Positions 27,831-35,198 of a stretch of 64,000 nt of DNA are shown piece after piece. Numbering within the stretch: the first letter of the stretch is position 1; each line of letters opens with the position of its first letter. A program made the translations under genes and the position numbers. The notes beneath the pieces are model-generated. The model saw only the letters and a program-made list of their open reading frames with translations. It had not been told where the DNA came from and made no database searches. The DNA comes from Flavobacterium poyangense (lineage in GTDB: Bacteria > Bacteroidota > Bacteroidia > Flavobacteriales > Flavobacteriaceae), in assembly GCF_011751075.1 (NCBI RefSeq), contig NZ_JAALLN010000001.1, forward strand, positions 186,001-250,000, read 5' to 3'.

Positions 27831-29285
27831 ATGGGTAAAATAGGCGGATTTAAAGAATATAGAAGAGCCGACGAAAGCAATATTGAAGTTATAGAACGTA
27901 TTACTAACTATAATGAATTTACGATTCCGTTAGCAAAAGATAAAATAAAAGAACAAGGTTCAAGATGTATGGATTGTGGTATTCCATTCTGCCACAGTGC
28001 CTGTCCGTTAGGAAATTTAATTCCTGACTTTAACGATATGGTACATCAGGAAGAATGGCAGAGTGCTTTAGAGATTCTACAATCAACGAATAACTTTCCG
28101 GAATTTACAGGTCGTTTATGCCCTGCTCCCTGCGAAAAATCATGTGTACTTGGAATTATAAAAGAACCGATAGCGATTGAAAACATTGAAAAAAACATCA
28201 TCGAAAGAGGTTTCGCAGAAGGCTGGATTAAACCACAAACTCCTAAAAAGAGAACCGGAAAAACAGTAGCTGTTATTGGTTCCGGTCCTGCAGGTTTGGC
28301 AGCAGCACAACAACTAAACAGAGCCGGACATACGGTAACTGTTTTTGAAAGAGACAATGCCATTGGAGGTTTATTGCGTTACGGAATTCCGAATTTCAAA
28401 TTAGAAAAAGGAATCATCGACAGACGTGTTGCCATTCTGGAAGCAGAAGGAATCACTTTTAAAACGAATGTTAATGTGGGGGTGAACTTTAGCGTAGACG
28501 AACTAAATGCTTTTGACTCTATCGTATTGTGCGGAGGGGCAACAGAAAGAAGAAGCCTGCCAACTAAAGGAATCGAAAGCAAAGGCGTTGTTCAGGCAAT
28601 GGATTTCCTGACACAACAAACAAAAGTACTTTTCGGAGAATCAATTCCCGATCAGGTAAAAGCAACCGGCAAAGACGTAATCGTTATTGGTGGTGGAGAT
28701 ACGGGTTCAGATTGTATTGGTACCTCAAACCGACATGGTGCAAAATCAGTAACTAATTTTGAGATTCTGCCAAAACCTCCGGTAGGAAGAAGCGAAACAA
28801 CACCTTGGCCATTTTGGCCGTTGCAACTAAAAACATCTTCTTCTCACGAAGAAGGCTGTAACAGAAACTGGCTAATCAATACTAAAGAATTCCTTGCCAA
28901 CGAAAAAGGAGAATTAGTTGGATTAAAAACCGTTGAGGTTCAATGGAAAATGACGGCGGGACAAAGACCTGAATTAATAGAAAAAGAAGGATCTGAAAAG
29001 ATCTGGCCTTGTGATCTGGCTTTATTGGCATTAGGTTTTACAGGTCCGGAGAAAACATTAAGCGAACAATTAGGTCTGGAAATAGACATGAGAAGCAATT
29101 ATAAAGCTACCAATTACCAAACCAATGTCCCTCATATTTTCACAGCCGGTGACATGCGCAGAGGACAATCTTTAATCGTATGGGCCATTTCAGAAGGTCG
29201 TGAAGCGGCAAGAGAAGTAGATTTGTACTTAATGGGGTCTACTAATTTGCCAACAAAAGGAAATGGGGATCTTCCGGCATTGTAA
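27831..29285 (+). CDS. gltD: Glutamate synthase small subunit
   Basis: 484 aa beta subunit that passes NADPH electrons to GltB. The N-terminal double 4Fe-4S cysteine sets are present: CMDCGIPFCHSACPLG (about 46-61) and CPAPCEKSC (about 99-107). FAD Rossmann motif VIGSGPAGLAAAQQL (about 148), FERDNAIGGLLRYGIPNFKL, NADPH motif VIGGGDTGSDCIG (about 286) and C-terminal FTAGDMRRGQSLIVWAI complete the pattern. It pairs with the upstream gltB. Confidence 0.97.
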   Translation: MGKIGGFKEYRRADESNIEVIERITNYNEFTIPLAKDKIKEQGSRCMDCGIPFCHSACPLGNLIPDFNDMVHQEEWQSALEILQSTNNFPEFTGRLCPAPCEKSCVLGIIKEPIAIENIEKNIIERGFAEGWIKPQTPKKRTGKTVAVIGSGPAGLAAAQQLNRAGHTVTVFERDNAIGGLLRYGIPNFKLEKGIIDRRVAILEAEGITFKTNVNVGVNFSVDELNAFDSIVLCGGATERRSLPTKGIESKGVVQAMDFLTQQTKVLFGESIPDQVKATGKDVIVIGGGDTGSDCIGTSNRHGAKSVTNFEILPKPPVGRSETTPWPFWPLQLKTSSSHEEGCNRNWLINTKEFLANEKGELVGLKTVEVQWKMTAGQRPELIEKEGSEKIWPCDLALLALGFTGPEKTLSEQLGLEIDMRSNYKATNYQTNVPHIFTAGDMRRGQSLIVWAISEGREAAREVDLYLMGSTNLPTKGNGDLPAL

Positions 29286-29311
29286 GATGTAAGATGTGAG
29301 TTCTTAAAATA

Positions 29312-29347
29312 AAACCCCTCTTTTTAAAATTTTAAAAAGAGGGGTTT
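29312..29347. terminator. Bidirectional terminator, 36-nt perfect palindrome
   Basis: AAACCCCTCTTTTTAAAA followed by its exact reverse complement. It separates gltD (+) from the convergent TonB receptor gene (-) and can terminate both. Confidence 0.8.
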
Positions 29348-29421
29348 CTTATTTAATTCAAATTGTTAGTCTAAAAATAATAAAGACTAAGCGCCAAATC
29401 GAAAAATTTAACCTAAAGAAT

Positions 29422-31554
29422 TTAGAAATTAAATTGAATTTGTACCGTAGCACGTCTTCCCGGAGCGTTGACAAAGTCTTTATCTCTCGCTTGCCACCAT
29501 GCCATGTTTGGAGAATAATCTTTATTGAATAAATTCTCAACTCCTAATCCTAATCTGAATGAATCATTAATAAGATAAGAACTGCTCAAATTAAAAACAG
29601 TATATTGTTTTACCCGACCCTCATTAAAGGCATACAAATTTGTAGTAGGGTTCGGATCAAATCGATCTCTTTTAAAATTATGTAAAGAACTTAATTCTAT
29701 ATCCAAGTTTTTTACAGGACGCAATTGAATATAAGTGGTAAGTTTTGGAGCCATAATACGGGAACCATTAATATATTTCTCGTAGCTTCCGTTATTATCA
29801 TTATCAACTTTACCCTCTATCCAGGCGAATGCTCCACCAAAACTTAAAAAATCAAATGGTTTTAAGTTTAAAATGGCCTCATACCCCCAAATGTTTTCCG
29901 GAGCACGCTGCATGGCAAAAGAACCGTCAGGCAACTGAATAGAAGTAGCTCCTAATTTTGAAGTACTCCAAAAACTGGTTAGCTCATAGTTGATCCATTT
30001 TTTTATAGTTCCCGCTACACCCATTTCATAATTATTTACAATTATAGGATCTGTAGGCAGTTTTGAGATCACACTTTCTGTAGAAGATCTTAAAATACGA
30101 CCTACTTCATTGATCGAAAAAGATTGGGAATAACTGGTAAAAACATTTACCTCCGGTCTGATATTATATCTCAAACCAATATTACTGACAAAGGCATTGT
30201 ATTCTAAATCGCCTCCTTTTACAAAAATACTTTTGGTATACGTATTATTCTTAGTATTTAAGATGGACAACGTTTCAAAATCATCTGCTTTAACCTTTAT
30301 GTTTTCGTATCGCGCTCCGACTTTCACAGTAAACTTCTGCCAGGCATCAAATTTGATTAATGCAAATGGCGCTGTATTTTGCATTTTCATTTGTGGTGTC
30401 CACGAACGTCCGTCTTCTAACTTCTGAACGGTAGCATCCTGAAGGATATCCATACCATAAATCAAATCGGCTTTGTAATTGTCTTTTGACAAAAGACGCG
30501 AATCAAAGTTAAATCTCAATCCCAACTTTTTTGAAGCCACATTAGATTGTCCTCCGTTTAAAAACTGATCTCTGTCATATCCGTAAACCGTTCTGAAATC
30601 CTGCAAATAGAGATTCACATTTAAAGCCGTATTATTCCAAATTTCTGAGTTTGTATACGATAATTTAAAATTATGATTTCTAGGAGTTCCCTCCGGAGTT
30701 CCTAACCTCTTACCAGCTTCAACCCCAATAGTTGGAATCTCGCCCCATTTACCAATCTTAACATCCTGGTCTAAAAAGGACTTAGATGCATAACCAATAT
30801 AAGAAAACTCAAATCGTTGTTTATCCGATAATTGATACCCGATTTTTGCTAACCCGTTGTACGTGTCTAGATTTGATAAACTGTAAAAAGGAGACGTATT
30901 AACCGAATTAGCATCTTTTATGACTCCCGTTCTTTCGTTAGTAAATCCTAAAACATAGTCAAATCGGTTTTGTTTTCCTGTTATAGAAGCTGATCCTCTG
31001 TATCCAAACGATTCCGCAAAACTTTTGGGTTGGCTTATAATCCCCAATTGTACAGAACCTGTCAAAGGCTTGTCCTTATGATTTTTCTTTGTGATGTAAT
31101 TGATAATTCCTCCATCAGCTCCATTTCCGTAAATTGATGTCGCTCCTTTAATTACCTCAACTCTTTCGATAGAGAAAGGATCAATTACCTGTAAATCCCG
31201 ACCTCCATTTCGTAATGGTGTAGATTGTGGCACTCCATCAATCATAACCAAAAAAGGTCTCCCTCTTAACGTTTGCCCATAATTCGAAGTCTGATTGCTC
31301 GCCGTAGCCAAACCGGGAACCGTATATTGCAGAATATTACTAATATTAGAATTAATGGTACTCTGGCTTTGAATTTTTTTCTCCCCAACAATAGTAATCG
31401 AAGAAACCACTTCTTTTATACTTTCTTTTTTACGGCTTGCCGTTACAATAATGTCATCTAAATTGTTTGTAGCTAATGTATCTTTTGCTTTTTCCTGAGC
31501 AAATCCTGTCGAAATCGCAAGACTGAATAAGCAAAATATAGTAATTCTTTTCAT
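29422..31554 (-). CDS. Siderophore-type TonB-dependent receptor
   Basis: 710 aa outer-membrane receptor with signal peptide (MKRITIFCLFSLAISTGFAQ). There is no carboxypeptidase-like extension. The TonB box/plug region starts with NNLDDIIVTASRKKESIKEV (about 31-50), then IDGVPQSTPLRNGGRDLQVIDP and IERVEVIKGATSIYGNGADGGIINYITKK (to about 155). The barrel ends FNKDYSPNMAWWQARD...GRRATVQIQFNF, the layout of ferric-siderophore receptors (FhuE/FepA type). Iron control would be expected; a 19-bp dyad lies upstream at 31655-31673. Substrate not assignable. Confidence 0.88.
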   Translation of the reverse strand: MKRITIFCLFSLAISTGFAQEKAKDTLATNNLDDIIVTASRKKESIKEVVSSITIVGEKKIQSQSTINSNISNILQYTVPGLATASNQTSNYGQTLRGRPFLVMIDGVPQSTPLRNGGRDLQVIDPFSIERVEVIKGATSIYGNGADGGIINYITKKNHKDKPLTGSVQLGIISQPKSFAESFGYRGSASITGKQNRFDYVLGFTNERTGVIKDANSVNTSPFYSLSNLDTYNGLAKIGYQLSDKQRFEFSYIGYASKSFLDQDVKIGKWGEIPTIGVEAGKRLGTPEGTPRNHNFKLSYTNSEIWNNTALNVNLYLQDFRTVYGYDRDQFLNGGQSNVASKKLGLRFNFDSRLLSKDNYKADLIYGMDILQDATVQKLEDGRSWTPQMKMQNTAPFALIKFDAWQKFTVKVGARYENIKVKADDFETLSILNTKNNTYTKSIFVKGGDLEYNAFVSNIGLRYNIRPEVNVFTSYSQSFSINEVGRILRSSTESVISKLPTDPIIVNNYEMGVAGTIKKWINYELTSFWSTSKLGATSIQLPDGSFAMQRAPENIWGYEAILNLKPFDFLSFGGAFAWIEGKVDNDNNGSYEKYINGSRIMAPKLTTYIQLRPVKNLDIELSSLHNFKRDRFDPNPTTNLYAFNEGRVKQYTVFNLSSSYLINDSFRLGLGVENLFNKDYSPNMAWWQARDKDFVNAPGRRATVQIQFNF

Positions 31555-31654
31555 AAATAATTTTTAAAATGCAAGTTTTTTGCAAATGTAATTTTTATTA
31601 ATTCTAAATAACAATAATTAACACTCAAATATTACATTTTTTAAATTTTCATTT

Positions 31655-31673
31655 TTATAACAATTTGTTATAA
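31655..31673. promoter_or_regulatory. 19-bp 9-1-9 dyad between TonB receptor and lysA
   Basis: TTATAACAA-T-TTGTTATAA, a perfect 9-bp inverted repeat around one base. It sits about 100 bp upstream of the receptor gene and about 22 bp upstream of the lysA -33 element. The 9-1-9 geometry matches Fur boxes, but the sequence is not the classical GATAATGAT; assignment is open. Confidence 0.45.
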
Positions 31674-31695
31674 TTTGTTATTTTTCGTTTTAAAA

Positions 31696-31726
31696 TTTGC
31701 CAATCGCCAAAAGAGTAATAAGTTTG
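31696..31726 (+). promoter_or_regulatory. lysA promoter
   Basis: TTTG (31696-31699), 19-bp spacer, TAAGTTTG (31719-31726): a textbook Bacteroidota -33/-7 promoter, 17 bp before the lysA start. Confidence 0.75.
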
Positions 31727-31743
31727 TCTAAAATAATTTACAA

Positions 31744-32967
31744 ATGCAAGCAAAAGATCTACTGCAGTTAGCAGACCAATTTGGGAGTCCATTATATGTT
31801 TATGATGCCGAGAAGATTCAGTCTCAGTACAATCGATTAACCAAAGCTTTCTCTAAAGTAGAAAACTTAAGAGTTAATTATGCTATGAAAGCATTATCAA
31901 ACGTTGCCATTCTCCAGTTATTAAAAAATATGGGATCCGGTCTGGACACCGTATCTATTCAAGAGGTTTTATTAGGACTTCATGCCGGCTATGAACCTGA
32001 GAGAATCTTTTTTACACCAAACGGAGTTTCTTTAGAAGAAATCGAAGAAGTAGCCGCTATGGGCGTACAAATCAACATCGACAACTTATCGATCCTGGAA
32101 CAATTCGGGACAAAACACCCTAATATACCAGTTTGTATTCGTATCAATCCACACGTAATGGCGGGAGGAAATGCCAATATTTCTGTGGGACATATCGATA
32201 GTAAATTTGGAATTTCTGTACACCAGATTCCTCATATATTGCGAATTGTGGAGAACACCAAAATGCACATTGTAGGGATTCACATGCACACCGGATCGGA
32301 CATCTTAGATATTGAAGTATTCTTGTATGCTGCCGAAATTTTATTTGATACAGCCAAACACTTCAAAGAATTAGAGTTTTTAGATTTCGGAAGTGGTTTC
32401 AAAGTGCCATACAAAAAAGACGATATCGAAACAGACATCGAAGAATTGGGTAAAAAATTATCTAAAAGATTCAACTCGTTCTGCGCAGAATACGGCAGAG
32501 ATTTAACCTTAATTTTCGAACCGGGTAAATTCCTAGTGAGCGAAGCAGGTTTCTTTCTAGCCAAAGTAAACGTAGTAAAACAAACCACATCAACAGTTTT
32601 CGCAGGAATCGATAGTGGTTTCAATCATTTGATCCGTCCGATGTTTTACGGTTCTTCTCACCATATTGAGAACATCTCAAATACAAAAGGAAAAGAGCGT
32701 TTTTACTCTGTTGTAGGATACATTTGCGAAACAGATACTTTTGCAAACAACCGCAGAATTCACGAAATCACCGAAGGAGACATACTGGCTTTCAGAAATG
32801 CAGGAGCTTATTGCTTCTCGATGGCATCCAACTACAACTCCAGATACAAACCCGCTGAGGTTTTATGGATGAACGGACAAGGAATCTTAATCCGTGAACG
32901 TGAAACATTCGAAGATTTACTTAAAAATCAAATCTCGTTACCACAGGAAGCTGCTGTAACGGCTTAA
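31744..32967 (+). CDS. lysA: Diaminopimelate decarboxylase
   Basis: 407 aa PLP enzyme converting meso-diaminopimelate to L-lysine, the last step of lysine synthesis. Alanine-racemase-fold barrel: FGSPLYVYD (13-21), Schiff-base Lys49 (NYAMKALSN), FTPNGVSLEEIEE, HMHTGSDI (HxGS PLP-phosphate site) and EPGKFLVSEAGF. The C-terminal domain has GYICETDTFANNR with the active-site Cys near 331. The gene has its own consensus promoter and a terminator directly after it. Confidence 0.95.
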   Translation: MQAKDLLQLADQFGSPLYVYDAEKIQSQYNRLTKAFSKVENLRVNYAMKALSNVAILQLLKNMGSGLDTVSIQEVLLGLHAGYEPERIFFTPNGVSLEEIEEVAAMGVQINIDNLSILEQFGTKHPNIPVCIRINPHVMAGGNANISVGHIDSKFGISVHQIPHILRIVENTKMHIVGIHMHTGSDILDIEVFLYAAEILFDTAKHFKELEFLDFGSGFKVPYKKDDIETDIEELGKKLSKRFNSFCAEYGRDLTLIFEPGKFLVSEAGFFLAKVNVVKQTTSTVFAGIDSGFNHLIRPMFYGSSHHIENISNTKGKERFYSVVGYICETDTFANNRRIHEITEGDILAFRNAGAYCFSMASNYNSRYKPAEVLWMNGQGILIRERETFEDLLKNQISLPQEAAVTA

Positions 32968-32985
32968 AATAAAAAATGTCATTCT

Positions 32986-33019
32986 AAATCCCGTTTCTTA
33001 ATTGAGACGGGATTTTTTT
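32986..33019 (+). terminator. lysA terminator
   Basis: AAATCCCGTTTC (32986-32997) pairs with GAGACGGGATTT (33004-33015) with one G-U pair, then a T run. Confidence 0.75.
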
Positions 33020-33067
33020 ATTGTAGATTTCTGATTTTAGATTTTAGATTTTTTAGAAATGTGTATA

Positions 33068-33094
33068 TCAGACTGAGCGAAGTCGAAGCCCGTC
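33068..33094. repeat. CTGAGCGAAGTC repeat, single copy
   Basis: 'CAGACTGAGCGAAGTCGAAG' followed by CCCGTCC; single copy of the unit arrayed at 16.0 kb. Confidence 0.7.
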
Positions 33095-33141
33095 CCAAAA
33101 TTCTTATTCTAAACCAATGAACAACTTCATCAATAAATTAT

Positions 33142-33149
33142 TACATTTG
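33142..33149 (+). promoter_or_regulatory. -7 promoter box of the DUF6934-like cassette
   Basis: TACATTTG (TAnnTTTG), 19 bp before the first gene of the cassette. No clear -33 element. Confidence 0.55.
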
Positions 33150-33168
33150 TAAGAAATTACATTGTTTA

Positions 33169-33639
33169 ATGAATTTAGATAAATATGCCATCTCGAAAGA
33201 CGAATCTTCTACAATATTTAATTTCACAAGTATTGGAGACAAGGGCGATTTTAGAAAGATAGTGATTTACTCCCCTACTAACAATCCGTTCATTTATAAT
33301 TTGGGTTTCGGAGATTTAATCTACAATTCTTTTACAAAGGAGTACATTATTGATGATCAAATTACAAATGATAATGGAAATATAAGGCTTGTATTAGCAA
33401 CTGTAGCCAAAACTGCCTATGAATTTACAATCGTGTATCCGCATATAACAGTGTTTTTTAGAGGTACAGATACCAGAAGAACAAATACTTATAAACGAGC
33501 TATAATGTTAAACCTAAAGGAATTATCAGAAACTTTTGATATATTTGGTGCTAGAATAATTGATAATCAAATCGTAGATGAACCATTTGATTATAAAAAA
33601 GACTTTGATGGATTTCTAATTAAAAGGAAGAAGATATGA
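33169..33639 (+). CDS. DUF6934-like protein
   Basis: 156 aa, no signal peptide or membrane segment. It resembles the Bacteroidota-specific DUF6934 pattern as I recall it: an N-terminal 'NLDKYAISKDESSTIFNFTSIGDKG' start, FRKIVIYSPTNNPFIYNLGFGDL, TKEYIIDDQITNDNGN, LATVAKTAYEFTIVYPHITVFFRGTDTRRTNTYKR, and a C-terminal DFDGFLIKRKK. Function is unknown. It overlaps the following 51-aa gene by an ATGA stop/start, implying strict co-translation. The two have their own promoter and terminator, like a self-contained two-gene cassette. A toxin-antitoxin-like role is possible but unsupported by direct evidence. Confidence 0.6.
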   Translation: MNLDKYAISKDESSTIFNFTSIGDKGDFRKIVIYSPTNNPFIYNLGFGDLIYNSFTKEYIIDDQITNDNGNIRLVLATVAKTAYEFTIVYPHITVFFRGTDTRRTNTYKRAIMLNLKELSETFDIFGARIIDNQIVDEPFDYKKDFDGFLIKRKKI

Positions 33640-33791
33640 AAAGTGTAAAGAAAATAGTTATAGCCGCCAGAGTTACCAATAAAAATGCAAAAGTACTGGT
33701 AGACCCATCACTTAATGAATTTAAAAACATTAAGTTTAAGTCCGGCAAACTCGATGAAATAAGTAAAATGAATTTTAATCTTAGTTTTTAA
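33636..33791 (+). CDS. Small 51-aa partner of the DUF6934-like gene
   Basis: 51 aa (MKSVKKIVIAARVTNKNAKVLVDPS... ending NFNLSF). The ATG overlaps the TGA of the previous gene (ATGA). It is basic and soluble, and its predicted strands around IVIAARVTNKNAKVLVDPSL are reminiscent of short partner proteins; no family recognised. Coding is supported by the coupling, the in-frame stop directly before a terminator hairpin, and residue composition. Confidence 0.6.
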   Translation: MKSVKKIVIAARVTNKNAKVLVDPSLNEFKNIKFKSGKLDEISKMNFNLSF

Positions 33792-34442
33792 ACATATACT
33801 ATTCCCGTTCACTAAAATCGAACGGTTTTTTTTTATGTTTCTTGTACGCAGATTGTACCCATTTATACTTTAACAATAATTGTCAGGCTGAGCGAAGTCG
33901 AAGCCCCCTATTTGCCACCCAATTGTGCCCTATCGTCAAAGAAAACCCGGGCAATAGCAAATAAACAAAGTAAATCACAATGTAACCTCCATGCAAAATG
34001 TCGCCAATCTTTGACGAATTACAGCTGTGTTTTCTCCTTCGTCGAAAAGACAAACTGGAGCGAATAAATTTTACTTGCGGTTTTTCTAAAAGTGAGATAA
34101 ACTTCCTGAAGGTGTAAGGTAATTTGATTTACAGACTCCTCACTTGATTCATCTGGTTTGTCTTTTCGACGAAGGAGAAAACACACAAGAAATTCCGCAA
34201 AGTATATATACAGCGTTCTGAGCTCGAATGATATTCAAAAAAAATAGTTTCTGCAATCTTAGAACACTAGTTTCTTGCACGCAGATTGTGCCTACTTATA
34301 TTTTAATCAAAATTGTCAGGCTGAGCGAAATCGAAACCCGCTCCCAATATCAATCCAAATGAAGAAAAGATTACACAAAATAAAACTCAACTGGCTCAAA
34401 TAAAAAAACTATTTTAGCTCAGTAAACCCAAGTCCCCAAACC
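33792..34442. repeat. Repeat island with 30-bp inverted repeat and 70-bp direct repeats
   Basis: 651 bp without a credible gene. Direct copies of about 70 bp lie at 33838-33908 and 34268-34338 (TTTCTTGYACGCAGATTGT...TTGTCAGGCTGAGCGAA). Between them a perfect 30-bp inverted repeat (34026-34055 and 34156-34185; GTGTTTTCTCCTTCGTCGAA / TTCGACGAAGGAGAAAACAC) encloses a 100-nt loop. Unit GACGAAGGAGAAA is of a type common between flavobacterial genes. The upstream part has a diverged relative at about 34.94-35.07 kb. Confidence 0.8.
33805..33834 (+). terminator. Terminator of the DUF6934-like cassette
   Basis: CCGTTC (33805-33810) pairs with GAACGG (33820-33825), followed by nine T residues. Confidence 0.65.
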
Positions 34443-34892
34443 ATGAGAATCACCATTCCCCTATCGGCATTATTCCTGTTACTCACCACTAATTTATTTA
34501 GCCAGACTATGGCTGACTTAAAACTAAAAACCAAAGAAATTCCAAAAAGTTATACCTTAAACCAGGGTAATGTTTGTATTTCTCCTAAGGCCTGCACTTT
34601 TTATAATGATATTGAAACGTACAGCAATATTGTCGGAATCTTAAAAAGCAAACAGATTCAAAGTTTTAAAAGTAAATCTGATAGTGGCTCTATCATGTAT
34701 TTTGAATTTGAACACGTGTTCAAAGGCGATAGATTTCTACAAGGAATGTTATGGGGAAAAGAAGGGCAACCAACCGACGAACATCCCGAGGAATATCTGG
34801 CAAAAGGAAAATTTCTGATCGTTTGGAGTTTTCATCCCAATAGTCCGATTAAGGAAAAATCGGAAGCCAAAATAGAGGCGCTTTTGCAATAA
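34443..34892 (+). CDS. Secreted protein of unknown function
   Basis: 149 aa with a signal peptide (MRITIPLSALFLLLTTNLFSQ, cleavage about 21). Two cysteines in GNVCISPKACTFYND (Cys45, Cys51) could form a disulphide. The rest has YFEFEHVFKGDRFLQGMLWGKEG and WSFHPNSPIKEKSEAKIEALL. No family recognised. It lies alone in an accessory region between repeat blocks. Confidence 0.65.
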   Translation: MRITIPLSALFLLLTTNLFSQTMADLKLKTKEIPKSYTLNQGNVCISPKACTFYNDIETYSNIVGILKSKQIQSFKSKSDSGSIMYFEFEHVFKGDRFLQGMLWGKEGQPTDEHPEEYLAKGKFLIVWSFHPNSPIKEKSEAKIEALLQ

Positions 34893-35143
34893 GAACCTTA
34901 GTAGTACAAGCGAGAAAAATGCTATCATCAGACAAAGATTACGAAGGAGTCCCATACGATAACAAATAGATGAAGTAAATTACAACCGTAAACCGTCAAA
35001 GACTGGTGAAATTCTGTATGGAACTTCCAGTGGATTTTTCCTTCATCGGAAGGACAGGAATGGGTGTGTATACCAAAAACCACCAAAAGTTGTCAATAAC
35101 AACTATAAGTAGCGTAAAAACAACTATTGGTAGCGGCATTTTT
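34893..35143. other. Gap with diverged repeat copy and paired operator-like repeats
   Basis: 34934-35066 is a diverged relative of the 33.96-34.06 kb sequence (shared 'GTAAATTACAA', 'CGTCAAAGA' and TTTTTCCTTCATCGGAAGGACA against TTTTCTCCTTCGTCGAAAAGACA). 35099-35114 and 35120-35135 are direct repeats ACAACTATAAGTAGCG / ACAACTATTGGTAGCG, 21 bp apart, just upstream of the next promoter. Confidence 0.55.
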
Positions 35144-35175
35144 TTGTAAACAGGCAATGAGTCACTATAGCTTTG
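35144..35175 (+). promoter_or_regulatory. Promoter of the XRE-pentapeptide gene
   Basis: TTG (35144-35146), 21-bp spacer, TAGCTTTG (35168-35175): a good -33/-7 pair. It lies inside the longest open frame, which shows that translation starts downstream at 35199. Confidence 0.65.
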
Positions 35176-35198
35176 CAGTATCAATTAAAAAAATAATT

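Noticed and set aside
31575..31625. Classical Fur box near the siderophore-type receptor
   Set aside because: AT-rich words near 31590-31620 resemble GATAAT hexamers only weakly; just the separate 9-1-9 dyad is reported.
34749..34955. Minus-strand open frame over the secreted-protein gene
   Set aside because: Antisense to a better-supported gene with a signal peptide; no recognisable product.
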